A stretch of 64,000 nucleotides of DNA from contig JALGPY010000003.1 of assembly GCA_023055425.1 (NCBI GenBank), positions 67,192,991-67,256,990 on the forward strand. The letters are read 5' to 3'. This document shows positions 44,138 to 55,827 of the stretch, one piece after another. Under the pieces are notes generated by a model that made no database searches, was not told the origin of the DNA, and saw nothing but the letters and a program-made list of their open reading frames with translations. Position 1 is the stretch's first letter. The number at the start of each line of letters is the position of its first letter. The stretch is from Linanthus parryae. Taxonomy: Eukaryota > Streptophyta > Magnoliopsida > Ericales > Polemoniaceae. The translations under genes were made by a program, and so were the position numbers.

Positions 44138-45823
44138 CTATATATATGGCGTGCCCTCATGCTTTCGATGCGCAAGAGGTTTTGTGAGCGGATCTGAAAT
44201 ATTGTCATCCGTAGGAATATTGCACATCTTCACATCTCCTTGATCGATCATATCACGAATAAGATGGAATCTCCTAAGTACATGCTTTGATTTCTGGTGT
44301 GATTTCGGTTCCTTGGCTTGTGGGATCGCCCCGGAGTTTTCACAGTACAACTCTATGGGATCCACGATGCTAGGGACCACACCGAGCTCAGTGATAAACT
44401 TCTTTATCCAAACTGCCTCTTTTGCTGCTTCCGCAGTAGCAGTGTACTCAGCTTCTGTTGTAGAATCAGCAATTGTCCCTTTCTTGGAACTCTTCCATCT
44501 CACAACTCCTCCATTCAGGCAAAACACGTATCCAGACTGCGATATGTAGTCATCTTTGTCAGTTTGGAAGCTTGCATCACTTAGCTCTTCCTTACCTCCA
44601 AATATCAAGAACGCATCCTTAGTTCTTCTCAAGTACTTTAGGATGTTCTTGACAGCAATCCTGTGACTCTCACCCGGATTGGACTGATATTTGCTCACCA
44701 TACTCAACACGTATGATACGTCTGGTCTAGTACACAACATGGCGTACATTATGGATCATATGGCCGAAGCATAGGGTATCCTACTCATGCGTTCCTTCTC
44801 AATCTCATTGGAGGGACAGTCATTCTTAGAAAGAGTGACTCCATGCGACATGGGCAAGAATCCCTTCTTGGAATCTTGCATGTTAAACCTCTTCAACACC
44901 TTGTCTATATATGTACTCTGACTTAGGTCGAGCAACCTTCTAGATCTATCTCTATATATTTTTATACCAAGTATATAGGATGCGTCTCCTAAGTCCTTCA
45001 TTGCAAAACACTTTCCTAGCCAATCTTTAACAGATTGCAAAGTAGGAATGTCGTTGCCAATGATTAGTATGTCATCCACATACAAGACCAGAAACACTAC
45101 AGAGCTCCCACTAACCTTCGTGTAAAAACAAGGCTCATCTTCGTTCTTGATGAAGCCAAACTCTTTGACTGCGCCATCAGAACGTCGACTCCAACTCCTA
45201 GAAGCTTGCTTTAATCCATAAATGGATCTTTGCAGCTTACAGACTTTATTGGTATTCTCTGGATCCTCAAAACCCTTCGGTTGTGTCATGTACACATCCT
45301 CGAGGAGGTTCCCATAAAGGAACGCTATTTTGACATCCATTTGCCAAATCTCATAATCGTATTATGCTGCAATAGCAAGTAGGATCTGAATGGATTTATT
45401 CATGGCGACTGGTGAAAAGGTCTCATCATAGTCAATACCATGAATCTGTCTATACCCTTTGGCTACCAATTGCCCCTTATAGGCAACTACCTTGCCATCC
45501 ATGTCGGTCTTCTTCTTGAAGACCCGCTTTCACCCTATGGGTCGAGCCCCTTCGGGTGGTTCCACCAAAGTCCATACTTTGTTGGTGTACATGGAATCCA
45601 TTTCGGATCTCATGGCTTCTAGCCACTTCTTAGAGTCTGGTCCTTTCATGGCCTCTCCGTAGGTCGCAGGCTCATCATACATGAGTGGTACGTCATCAAG
45701 CTCAGTCACGAGAAGTTCATACCTCTCTGGCTCATGACGCACTCTACCTGATCTACGGAGTTCCTGTGTTACCTGAACGGGTTCTCCCACAACAGCTTGC
45801 GGTTCTCGTTCATGTTCCATCAT
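44138..45823 (-). pseudogene. Element C reverse transcriptase-RNase H, broken
   Basis: RT region: WLEAMRSEMDSMYTNKVWTL (upstream end), GLKQASRSWSRR, an intact YVDDILIIGND active site near 45040-45075, and AMKDLGDASYILGIKIYRDR. RNase H: RWKSSKKGTIADSTTEAEY near 44440-44500 and KSKHVLRRFHLIRDM. Breaks: a stop after EGARPIG (45530), a stop or shift near 45355, one at 44756 between PYASAI and SIMYAM, and a late frameshift near 44138. The active-site residues themselves are retained. Confidence 0.88.
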
Positions 45824-45844
45824 CGGTTCAGTGATTTGTGGTTC

Positions 45845-47240
45845 TTAAATTTCTTCAAGTTCTACAGCCCTCCCACTTGATTCTTTAGAGACAAACTCTC
45901 TTTCTAGAAACACGCCGGTCCGAGCAACAAACACTTTGTTCTCGGTGGGATTGTAGAAGTAATATCCTTTAGTTTCCTTAGGATATCCCACAAATTTACA
46001 CTTATCCGCTTTGGGCCCGAGCTTATCTGTTTGTAAACGTTTTACATAGACATCGCAGCCTTAAATATTCATAAACGACACTATGGGACGCTTCCCAGTC
46101 CATATCTCATATGGTGGCTTCATGACTGATTTGTATGGAACACGGTTAATGGTAAAAGCTGTCGTCATTAGAGCCTGTCCCCAAAATAATATCAGAAGGT
46201 CCGTTTGAGATATCATAGATCACACCATATCTAATAGTGTGCGATTCCTCCTCTCGGACACGCCATTCCATTGTGGCGTTCCGGGTGGGGTGAGATGGGA
46301 TACTATCCCACACTCTCTAAGATATTCATCAAAACTCTTGGCTTAAGTATTCTCCTCCACGATCTGATCGTAGAGCCTTAATACTTTTACCAAGTTGCTT
46401 CTCTACTTCATTCTTGAATTCTTTGAACAATTCAAAGGATTCGGATTTGGCCTTCATAAGGTATACAAATCCGTATCTACTGAAATCATCAGTAAATGTA
46501 ATGAAGTAGGTGTAACCACCTTTGGCAGGCGTGGGGAATGGCGCGCATACATCGGTATGTATGAGTGTCAATAACTCACTAGTCCTCCCACCTTTCTTGT
46601 TGAAAGGGGACTTTGTCACTTTTCCAAATAAACAAGATTCACATATCTCATATGATTCCAAATCAAATGAGTCTAGAAGTTCATCCTTATGGAGTCTAGA
46701 TATGCGTTTCTCATTTATATGGCCTAAACGACAGTGCCATAAATATGTAGGATTTAAATCGTTAGTTTTAATCCTTTTAGTATTTATGTTATAGATTGGA
46801 ATATTTAGATCAAAGATATACAATCCATTAGACAAATGCGCACTACAATAGTGCATACTATCAAAATAAATGGAGCAACACTTGTCCTTTATTGAAATAG
46901 AAAAACCCTTCTCGTCCAAACAAGATACGGAAATAATGTTTCTGCTCATAGCAGGCACATAAAAGCAATTGTACAATTCTAAATTAAGTCCAGAAGGCAA
47001 AGATAGCTCATAAACGCCTACACCTAATGCAGCAACTTTTGCTCCATTCCCGACGTGCAGATCTATCTCCCCTTTCGCCAATCTTCTACTTCTTTTCAAA
47101 TCCTGCACATTTCGACAAATGTGAGAACCACATCCAGTATCCAATACCCAAGATGAAGAAATAGAAAGATTGGCGTCTATAACATAAATACCTGGTGGTG
47201 GTGGAATCACTATTCCAAGCTTCTTATACTCCAGATATTT
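45845..47240 (-). pseudogene. Element C protease-integrase, broken
   Basis: The longest open stretch (47210-46329) contains the protease motif WVLDTGCGSHIC, then the GAG-pre-integrase LWHCRLGHINEKRI and the integrase core (HTDVCAPFPTPAKGGYTYFI, TDDFSRYGFVYLM, LRSDRGGEYLSQEF). An extra T in the following run shifts the frame at about 46335. Downstream, integrase C-terminal sequence (TPQWNGVSERRNRTLLDMVR, GYPKETKGYYFYNP) continues in another frame to about 45845. Confidence 0.88.
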
Positions 47241-47243
47241 AGG

Positions 47244-48029
47244 TCAATTCCTCCTCCAGTGACCCGGCTGGCTGCAGTAGTGACATTCACCTTTAGCTAC
47301 GCCTCCACTAGGCTTTAGGGCTTCCTTGGATTTCGCAACTCTCTTGCGCTTTCCTTTGGAAGTAGAGGCAACTCCTTTGCCCTTCTTCCTATGTACCATC
47401 ATTATGACCTTGCCCTTGCCTTTGTTGACGCTCTGTTCCGCTGTCTTTAGCATGTTCAACAAGTCTGGCAGAGTCTTACTGATCTCGTTCATATTATAGT
47501 TCATGATGAACTGATTATAAGTGTCAGGAAATGATTGCAAGACAAGAACAGTTGCCAAATTTTGGCCAAGTGGGAATCCCAGTCTCTCAAGGTTCTCTAT
47601 GTACCCGATCATTCGGAGCACATGAGGCCCAACTGAATTCCCCTCCGCAAGACTACTCTTGAATAATGCTTTAGACACCTCATAGCGTTCATGCCTCGCC
47701 TGTTCTTGAAACAATTGTTTCAAGTGTATGATCATATCATACGCTTCCATATTTTCGTGCTGCTTCTGAAGCTCAGGAGTCATGGTGAAAAGCATGAGGC
47801 AAGTCACGTCATTAGAATCATCAATATGTTTCTGACGTGCCCTCACATCCACTAGAATAGACTCATCTTGTGGTGGGGATGGAATTGGAGTGTCCAAGAT
47901 GTACAACTTCTTTTCTTACTTAAGGACAATCCTAAAGTTTCTGTACCAATCAAGGAAATTCGTTCCAGACAGTTTATCCTTCTCAAGGACAGATCGTAGG
48001 GATGAAGTCGATGCGTTGTTGTTTGCCAT
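47244..48029 (-). pseudogene. Element C gag, broken
   Basis: The start at 48029 opens MANNNASTSSLRSVLEKDKL and SGTNFLDWYRNFRIVLK, then a TAA stop (about 47916-47918). The frame continues with LYILDTPIPSP, ECLMLFTMTPELQKQ-like UBN2 sequence and a lysine-rich segment. It ends in the knuckle CHYCSQPGHWRRN, where the fourth cysteine codon region is followed by TGA. The lost last cysteine and stop at 47245 separate gag from protease. Confidence 0.87.
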
Positions 48030-49659
48030 TTGGAATTCTACAAAACGAGAAATGTGCAATTTTAGTATTTTGAACAATTTAACTATATTGAACAATGGCT
48101 AGATCATCAAATATAGCTCCCACTATTTTTCTCGGATTAATAGCCCTCACCATTAATGCGCAAAATATCATAATATTTTCTAGTAGGTCCAAGATCCCTA
48201 TTTCACTTCTTCTTGAGTTTGTTTTGGCAAGTCACCAAAGAATAGGTTATTTAGGTAGGAACCATTCAAATTGCATCCTAATGCAACTCTTGGTCCAATT
48301 AGGTGAATAACTCTTTATTCTTTATCCCATGGATAACGCCTAATTGTCATGCCTCTAGGTTCATCAATCCAATTGAGTCTTACCCAATTGCGTCCAACCT
48401 CTTTCTTCAACATACGCACATTACTAGCTTGTGTCGTCCTCAACACATCATGGTAAATTATAATCGCCTTGCTTTGGCAAGCCCGAGTTTTAATAAACCT
48501 TGATCATGAAAGGTGTTTTGGCAAGAGAAGGCAAAACGCAATATTTAATTGAGGGATTTAATTTTCTTAATTTGTTTGGTTGATCCAATCAACATGATAT
48601 ACTTATTTTGATTGGGCAATCCACAATAAAAGACCATCCTTGTTTATTATTATCGTGTTAACGTTTTGCTACTATCGCCATACACACAAAAATAAATAAC
48701 AAGACATAAATAATAAACATCCACAAAATAAAAAAATGTGGCATGGATATGGCCCGTAGACTAAGATATTATCAAGCCATGATAATATCTATATGCCCTA
48801 AAGTGACAAGCTCATCTCCTTGTGCTCCACCATAGCCGCGCGTCTAGGGGGTGTCTTCTTTGTCTTTTGGCTTCATTGATCCTCCGGTCTTCTTCTCCAT
48901 GCGCTTGGCTATCATCTAAATATTTATAATTCTAGCCTAACATCTAGACTAAATAAATAACAAAAACCTCACATGTCGAGGAGAAAAGACGACTCGCAGG
49001 CCGTAAAACCTAATTAATTATTACATTAATTTGATCAGCTCGCATGCCGTAAACCAAACCACGAAGCAAATAAACATCCACAACCTAGGCCATATCCATC
49101 CACCATGAACAAAGCATATAATAGAGTTAGAACCAAAACGCACTTGTTCAATTTTAATTGAATTGGGTAATTAGGGTTACAACGGTTCAAGGGGTCCAAC
49201 CTAAGCCTAGGCCGAACCCCAAGGACCGCCACCCGCCACCCGCCACTTGGGCCCGGCCCAAGGCCGGCCGCCCCATGTGACCCGCAGCCTTTTCTTGGCA
49301 CGTAAGGAAGGGGGCGGACGGCTAGGTTTTCGGCCCTAGCCTCCTTCCCTTCTTCCTTGTTGCCCAATCATGGTTGTTTCCTTTATGGATGTTTCCATAA
49401 AATTATTTTCATAATTGAAAACTCCTTTTCAACTATGTGCCCATGAACCCTAATTTTTCAAGAACCCAATAATTCACATCCTATGTGATTAAAATCACCA
49501 ATTTTAACATTCAATGTTAAATTAGATCTTGTTTATGTTGAATCAAATTCAACTTTGCATCTACTATGCCAATTAATTTCAGTTTTCACGTAATATAACA
49601 ATACGGTGTATAAATTGAAATAGTAACACATAAAATCATTTTATGCACTACGACATGTG
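48030..49659 (-). other. Element C 5' leader
   Basis: A leader of 1.63 kb between primer site and gag, unusually long for a copia element. It has no recognised protein. 49195-49330 is very GC-rich (cggcccaaggccggccgcc) and shares the word aagggggcggacggc with the LTRs. The rest is AT-rich. Confidence 0.6.
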
Positions 49660-49671
49660 GCTCTGATACCA
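49660..49671 (-). other. Element C primer-binding site (tRNA-iMet)
   Basis: On the minus strand TGGTATCAGAGC, one base from the 5' LTR. Confidence 0.92.
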
Positions 49672-49672
49672 C

Positions 49673-51101
49673 TGTTGGGTTTTGACGTAGGTAATGCAGC
49701 GGAATAAAAAAAAATCTACTCAAAGCGCACCAAGGATCACATGAATAGACATCATAACATGATAAGAGACATAGTAATTGTGTACCTTTTGGTTTGGGAG
49801 ATCACACGAAGAATCTTGTCCTCGTCTCTACGGTTGATCCACGTCTATAGGTAAGATCTAGATTCTTCCTTCTCAAGTGCTAGCTTGGACCGGAGGAAGA
49901 GGGAAGAACAAATCAAACAACGAGGGACAAAGGAGGGTTTCGGCCCTCCTCTTGTCGCCGATGGGAAGGGGGGCGGACGGGCTTAGGGGCAGCGGCCTCT
50001 AAGCTTTTATTTTTTATCTCTATTTTGCTTTCTCCCACTCTCTTGTGTTATGTCTAACAACATGCATTGGGAAAGAAGCTAGAGCCTCCTTTATATAGTC
50101 CAACAACTCCTTGTTAACTACATAAAGGTCCTTCCTAGTTCTACATGAACTTGGATTAGTCCCTTCCTTGCATATTAGTCCTACTAAGTTTGCAACGTGT
50201 TGCACAATGGTCCTGCTTATTAATTAATCATATTAATTAATCCCAAATCTAGTTCTACTCTATTTGACGTGTGACCCCATAGGTTTCTATTTAGGTGGTA
50301 GTAACTTATTACTAACATGGAGCGGTGTCTAGCAACACATCCATGCCACCCAACTAATAGAAATAGTCAGTGATCCCGACAAACCTCTTGTGCCCAATAT
50401 CTCATATTGCACTTTTCCTTTGTCTCCATAGTCGGATTGGACACGAGAAATAAATAGTCACACTCGTATATCCAATCCATAGTTCCTCGATCCTGGGAAT
50501 ATGCTTATTCAAGCAGATAACATCAATATCTCCATATTGATTTATCTGAGTTTGGCCAGACATTCAATAAGCCTCATCCCTCGAGTGGACTTGGATATTT
50601 ACTCCCATTATGTGGGAGGGACAAATCCTCTCTACATCACTACGATCTCTAAGCTTGCTTCCTATCATGCCCAATAGCTATCTTTATGATTACCCAGTTA
50701 CGGTGTAACGTTTGATAACATCAAAGCACAATATTTAACAACTAGAGTATCTAATGACTTCAAGTCTAGGGATTGGAATTATATTAGCACTACGAGAAGC
50801 GATTGTGACTTAACATAATCTAATGTATCCTTCTCGTTGTGGGTCAATCCCGTATGCCATTACTCCTAATGCATACCCATGTGTTAGCCTTGATATCTCC
50901 ATATCAATCTACCCACATACTAGTCTATATTTGATCGTCCTATTAATCAATATAGTGGACTAGGGATATTTAAGATAAACAACACATTGCATCTAAGGAC
51001 TTCATTATATTAAATATCACAATATATAATAAATGAATATTCTAGCCAATAATAATGTTCATACTAAATATCAGATTGCCTCTGGGGCATATATTCCAAC
51101 A
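49673..51101 (-). repeat. Element C 5' LTR (right)
   Basis: 1,429 bp matching 42665-44094 nearly throughout. Confidence 0.92.
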
Positions 51102-52710
51102 AATAATTAAAAAGACAAAACAAATATTTAAATATTGAGATTGAATAGGGGAGAAACAACCAGGACACCTCGTTTGGGGGGATTGTTAGGATTTTCTTGT
51201 TGACGATGTTCTACGATTTTTGAAACACCAACGAAATTCACTTTGCTAATCGAGCAATACTAACTCACCGAGTTACCAAGTGAGCATCCTATGCCTAGGT
51301 TAGATTAAAACCGATTTACCAAGTTCTAATTATCCCTAAACATGCATTAACGATGAATTCTACTCTAACGATCCCATTCAACGTAGCCGAGTTACCAAGC
51401 CTATGAACGGGTGATTGTTTGATTTTTTGGTTTAACAATTACCGAGTTAAAAAGTAATTTTAAACTAAGTTCTAGCTACTAAGACGTATCCAATTAACAA
51501 GATGAGATGAAGATCACAAAACAATCATAGCAAACGTAAAATCATCAACTAGGTTTATCAAAACATGAATCTCAATTCATAAAACGCATAATCTATGTAA
51601 AAACCCTAACCCCAAACTCGGGTCTTGATCTAAGAAGTTTAGCTACGCATATTCATGATCACAACAACAAGAGTTTGTGTGATCATGATCAAAAACAAAG
51701 AAACGGAGGAGAAAAGAGATCAAACAAGGTTTCCCAAGCTCCACGATGGTGTCCAAGCTCCATGTTGATGTCCCGTCCTTCAATATTGCGTCCCCCTCTG
51801 AAAATATGACCTAAGATGTCTAGAACACGTTCCCTAAGAGTCCCGGGTCAATTAGGAAAGTTTTAGGTGTCGTTTCCTTAATTTTTGCCACCTCTGCACA
51901 GTGTCTTCGTGCGAAGACTTTTCTCTTCGTACGAAGGCCTTCCCAGTTTGGGGCAGATAGCTATTCTGAGAAGACTTTTCAACCATCAAAAAAAATTCTA
52001 AGTATGAAGGCTTCATACTAAGACTTTTCTCTTAGTACTAAGAGACTCCTGAACAAAACAAAAACATCATTTTTCGACTCTTTTCCGATTCATTGCCTGC
52101 GCCTTTTCTTCCTTAAGGATCTCCTCGACCTCGAGACTCCTTTTATGCTATAAAACATTCCCAAATTTTGGGGAACCCTTCATTCATCAATTTAACTCCT
52201 CGAAAGTCGTGTTTGGCATTTCCAGATGCTTTTGACCGCGTTTTATCTCTTTGAGCATCCTTTTTTACATAACTTTTTCGTCGGAACTCCGATAAATGTG
52301 ATTTTTGCACCTTTCAATTCTTTTAAGACGTAGACTTCATCCATGTAGAGAAATTCCCGTTGCGGATCATTTTCTCGTTTTTCTCAATTCTTGCCCTATA
52401 TTTGGCGAGAACATCCAAAACGCGCCAAATTCGTCTTTTCTTCTATTCCGAAGCTCGTTTCTTCTCTCCACTTGATTCTCGAATACGTAATTACTGTCAA
52501 ACAGCAACACGAACACTACCACGAAGATCAAATATTATCAAAATCATACTCAAAACCATTAAGAAACGCCCGGATTGTACATTTAAGCTCAAAAACGTCC
52601 AAAAGTGCATTTTCTTCATATTTTGGCTCAAATCTTGTCACTTTGCACCGAAACACACACAAATAAAAATATAAAGTGTACGTAGGATAAATCTTATTAT
52701 GGATTTATCA
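51102..52710 (-). repeat. Element B 5' LTR (right), second fragment
   Basis: A continuation of the LTR begun at 42516. The first 5 bp are the TSD of element C. It contains the same cluster of CTTCGTACGAAG-like palindromes (51904-52046) as the left LTR. Confidence 0.88.
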
Positions 52711-52901
52711 CACTGGTCCTGGCGTTCTTTAGAGCGCAGCGGCAATACATTCGGTCTTGCTTTCTAAGTGAATGTATCGAGTCTGGTTCTAGGTGGAGGC
52801 GTGCTCGTTTCAGATTCAGGGAGACGCATATGTTTCAGGTTCGAGAGAAGCATCAGTTCTAGTTCAGGGTTGCTGAGATGATTCAAGTCAAGGTGGAGAT
52901 T
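52711..52901 (+). other. Element A 3' internal segment and polypurine tract
   Basis: It resumes element A after element B (first 5 bp are the TSD). No coding. It ends in the polypurine tract CAAGGTGGAGAT at 52890-52901. Confidence 0.8.
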
Positions 52902-53343
52902 TATTGGGTTTGACTTTAATCATTTTTGGTAACAACTTTGGGTCCAAGGAAAAACAAATAAGGAATAAATTAAAAGGCAATGTTAAGGAAAAAGAAAGAA
53001 AAAAAATAGGAAACAAATTAGTCAAAGACAGCCGCCACTAGGCAGTGGGGTGTCTTTGGCACAAGTAGTATAAAGGAACTTGTTGTGCCTTGGTTTGTTC
53101 ACGGGTTAGAGCAACACTAGCACATAGGCAGAGAGCTTTCACATCATTAGTTTGTGAGTTCTTTATTTGTGTGTGTTATCAGTTTGTAATTGGGTTCGGG
53201 TTTGTTTCTCTCAATAAAATCGGGTTCAGGTTGTGGAGTAGCTAGTATTCAAACTAGCGATCTACTTTAAAATTCTTGTCTCTTGTTCTTTATTTGTTTA
53301 TCGTTCTTGCTTGATACCCGGATTCATCCGCTGCGTTATAACA
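52902..53343 (+). repeat. Element A 3' LTR
   Basis: 442 bp, nearly identical to 26651-27093. Its first dinucleotide reads TA where the 5' copy has TG. Confidence 0.92.
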
Positions 53344-53348
53344 AACCA

Positions 53349-53643
53349 TACATATGCGGGTTCCTATGCGTGTCGTTATCGTGCTTTGTGATCGACGGTG
53401 CCCCATATTATGAGGTCTTCACCCCAGTTCTTCCTTTGGCCGTGAGAATGTCCTTGGGGCATGATATCGCTTTGCCCCCTTTGTTTCTGGGAACTCTTCA
53501 TAAGCGGCTTGATCAAATCATGTTGGGGAGTGCGGGTTCCAAGGGAATGTGCGATCATATATCTTTTGTGAATCAAGGGTTCTTGGCAATGTGGGCCTAT
53601 GAACAGTGGGCTAACGTGGAGCCTACTCCCATGGTTCCATAAG
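53349..53643 (+). pseudogene. Plant mobile domain protein, C-terminal part
   Basis: An open frame ending TAA at 53640-53642 reads GFLCVSLSCFVIDGAPYYEV, VLPLAVRMSLGHDIALPPLF and LGTLHKRLDQIMLGSAGSKG. The FLxxWLSxxVF...VFPLAxxLAxGxxLALAPxxLxxLYxxL layout is characteristic of the second half of the plant mobile domain. It continues the frame cut at 26650 by element A; the two parts are 26.7 kb apart now but adjacent before the insertion. Confidence 0.7.
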
Positions 53644-53779
53644 GGTGCAAACAAGAGAATCGTGTTCCTCACGCCTGGAGGAGGTCCGTGGCACGAGGTG
53701 ATTGTCCATATTTTTGCTTGACCTGCGACTTAGAGTCAGAATATTCTTTTCGGCCTTAGGCGGAGGATATTTAGAACTA

Positions 53780-55580
53780 TATATAAGTTTGATGACAATC
53801 TGTACTATGATCTTGAATCGCTTCTTTCCTATGTATGTGGTTCATGCAAAAAGTGATCATGGGTTATGTTACAACTATGTCCTTCACAGTGGCAGTTAAT
53901 GGCTCATTAACTGAAAAATTTATTCCTTCCTGTGGACTCAGAAAAGGAGATCCACTTTCTCCTTTTTCTCTTTGTCCTCTGTGCTGAAACCCTCTCAGTT
54001 TCAGTTTTGGAAGCACAAGAGTTGCAGATGATACAATTTTATTTTTCAAGATCACTGATGATGTTGGACACCATATAAAAGCTATTTTTAATAAATACTA
54101 CAAGAAATCTGGCCAAGAGATAAATTACAAAAAATCAAATTTAGTGGTGAGTCCAAATTGTAGTTATCACTGCAAGATGTCTTTGGCATCTCAGTTGGGG
54201 CTTAAGTTGGCTGACAGTATTGACACACATCTTGGACTCCCTATTGAAGTTGGAAAAGGAAATCATTTGGTTTTTCATGACACTATTGGTAAGGTTAGGA
54301 AAAATGTTCGGGATGGAAGGGGTTCTACCTTAATAAAGCTGGAAGAGTTACTTTAATTAACTCTATACTAACCAGCAACCTTATTTACCCCTTCTTTGTT
54401 TATAGATTTTATAAATCCTACCTAACTAGTATTGTCAAAATTCTTTCCTCCTTTGTTTGGCAAAAGGATTTCAATAAGAGGGCAATTCACTGGTTTTCGG
54501 GGCAACAACTTTGTATGCTCAGGGGGTTCGGGGGCCTAAACATCAAATCCCCTTCGCTGCTTAACCAGACTCTTCTGGCCAAACAGTAATGGAAGTTAGT
54601 TTCTGATGAAGAATGCCCACTTATCCAGATACTTCAAGTCTAGATATTGCAAGAGAAATTCTTTCATTGACCTTAGAAAAAATGGAGGATCATCCTGGGT
54701 TTGGAACAATTTCTGGAATGTGAAAAAATGGAGGATCATCCTAGTGGCTGAGGCAAGAGGATGTCATGTGGGGGATGAACATCATATAATATCCTACAAG
54801 ACAGATGGATTGAAGACACTCCTAACCCTTTGTCTCACAATGACTTACCTTGCACTAGCACTTCTATAGTTTCTGAGCTCATTCAGACCTCTCCTTATGG
54901 ACACCAAATCTGGAATAAAGACAAGATGAGGTCACTCCCTGCGTGGATTAGAGCCCAGATACTTAAGATCCCACTGCCTAACTTACCACGTCCGGACTCT
55001 AAAGCTTGGTGCTTGTCTAGCTCTGGGATTTTCAGTGTTGCATCTGCATATAGGCATCTGTTTAAGATCTCTTTTAATGAAGCTCTTGCTACTTCTAATG
55101 AAGTCTGGAGGAAGAGAACTAATTGGAATTTCCCTTGGAAAAATTTTATGAGCTTAAAGTTACCTAATAAAGTATTTTTTATCATTTGGCAATCACTTCA
55201 TGATAAGCTCCCCACTAAAGCTAATCTGAACAAGATAAATGTGTCCCCTTCTTCTTTTGTGTTCCTTTTTCATGCAAGCTCATGAGTCTATTGTTCATAT
55301 TTTCATGCATTGTCAAGTGTATAAAATACTTTGGTCATTATCCCCCTTGTCTGTTGCCCCCCTTGCAGACTTTCATTCATGTATATCCTTCTTCATGCAT
55401 TATACTCCTGACCATGCTAAGCCCTTAATTTTTAGCTGGATTGGTGCAATCATATGGACTATTTGGTGCTGCAGGAATTATAGGTGTTTTAGAAATAGTG
55501 CAAACCATGATACTGATTTCCCTTCTCCAATTTTCCAAGCTAAAGCCTTGGCCTCCTATTTTCATAAAGTTTGGTACTAG
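53780..55580 (+). pseudogene. LINE 2 ORF2 fragment (RT to zf-RVT), broken
   Basis: RT blocks: MSFTVAVNGSLTEKFIPSCG, GLRKGDPLSPF (53936-53968), VADDTILFF (54022-54050) and LGLPIEVGKGNHLVF. The thumb and connection regions follow with many stops and frameshifts (about 54060, 54356 and 54590). The zf-RVT region lies at 54926-55580 with AWCLSSSGIFSVASAYRHLF, LPNKVFFIIWQSLHDKLPTK, ESIVHIFMHC and IGAIIWTIWCCRNYR. The RNase H domain of LINE 1 has no counterpart here. Confidence 0.8.
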
Positions 55581-55745
55581 GAGATTAAATATACAGCCTC
55601 CCAGATCTCAAGTGAAAATCAAGCAACATATACTAACACAAACCATATTCCGTTCATTGATCTGTTTACTTTAAACTGTGACAAGCATAAGCTTGGTATT
55701 CACGTCCTCTTCCAAAAAAAAAATAATAAAAATAAAAAAAAAATA
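53780..55745 (+). mobile_element. 5'-truncated L1-type LINE (LINE 2)
   Basis: It begins inside the RT domain (around YDL, 53800), runs through zf-RVT and ends in an A-rich tail (55714-55745). The 5' edge is not exact and I found no clear TSD. The RT is related to, but diverged from, LINE 1. Truncation at the 5' side is typical of target-primed reverse transcription. Confidence 0.8.
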
Positions 55746-55827
55746 AAAACAGAAGGGTAGGCTAGATTGCTGAGCATTGTGGAAGACTTGTCTTCAGCAA
55801 CTGGTTGGACACTCATTTGGAATCACC

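Larger units (their letters stand above)
42665..51101 (-). mobile_element. Ty1/copia retrotransposon (element C), nearly complete, decayed
   Basis: An 8.44-kb element inserted in element B's right LTR with TSD aataa (42660-42664 and 51102-51106). LTRs are 1,430 and 1,429 bp (TGTTGG...CCAACA). The initiator-Met primer site lies at 49660-49671 and the polypurine tract at 44095-44106, so it lies on the minus strand. Gag, protease, integrase, RT and RNase H are all present in copia order but are interrupted by about ten stops or frameshifts. The RT region suggests the Tork lineage; that is an impression from sequence, not a tree. Confidence 0.92.
28135..52710 (-). mobile_element. Large pol-less Ty3/gypsy derivative (element B, LARD-like), split by C and D
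   Basis: It is inserted in element A with TSD cactg (28130-28134 and 52711-52715). On the minus strand it starts TGATAAATCC and ends TTGTGTCA. LTRs are about 1.75 kb. The primer site next to the right LTR is TGGCGCCGTTGCCGGGGA, complementary to plant tRNA-Asp, as in Athila/Tat-type gypsy elements. The polypurine side reads GCAAGTGTGGGGGGG, also typical of that group. Own internal sequence (29886-32092 and 40906-42515) is about 3.8 kb with a gag-like remnant but no pol domain. Elements C (42665-51101) and D (32093-40905) are inserted in it. Confidence 0.88.
26651..53343 (+). mobile_element. Gag-only copia retrotransposon (element A), split by element B
   Basis: LTRs of 443 and 442 bp (TGTTGGGTTTGAC...TAACA) flanked by a perfect TSD, aacca, at 26646-26650 and 53344-53348. 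The element's own internal sequence is only 27094-28134 plus 52716-52901, about 1.2 kb. It has a primer site, one gag frame and a polypurine tract, but no protease, integrase or RT. That is the layout of TR-GAG non-autonomous elements. The remaining 24.6 kb of the interval is nested insertion. It is inserted in the PMD region. Confidence 0.9.

Noticed and set aside
49035..49367. 110-codon minus frame in the GC-rich leader of element C
   Set aside because: Composition-driven frame (Gly/Pro/Arg-rich) without family similarity, inside a retrotransposon leader.
53283..53642. A single 119-codon gene
   Set aside because: The frame starts inside the element A LTR; only the part from 53349 is PMD-derived, as a pseudogene half.
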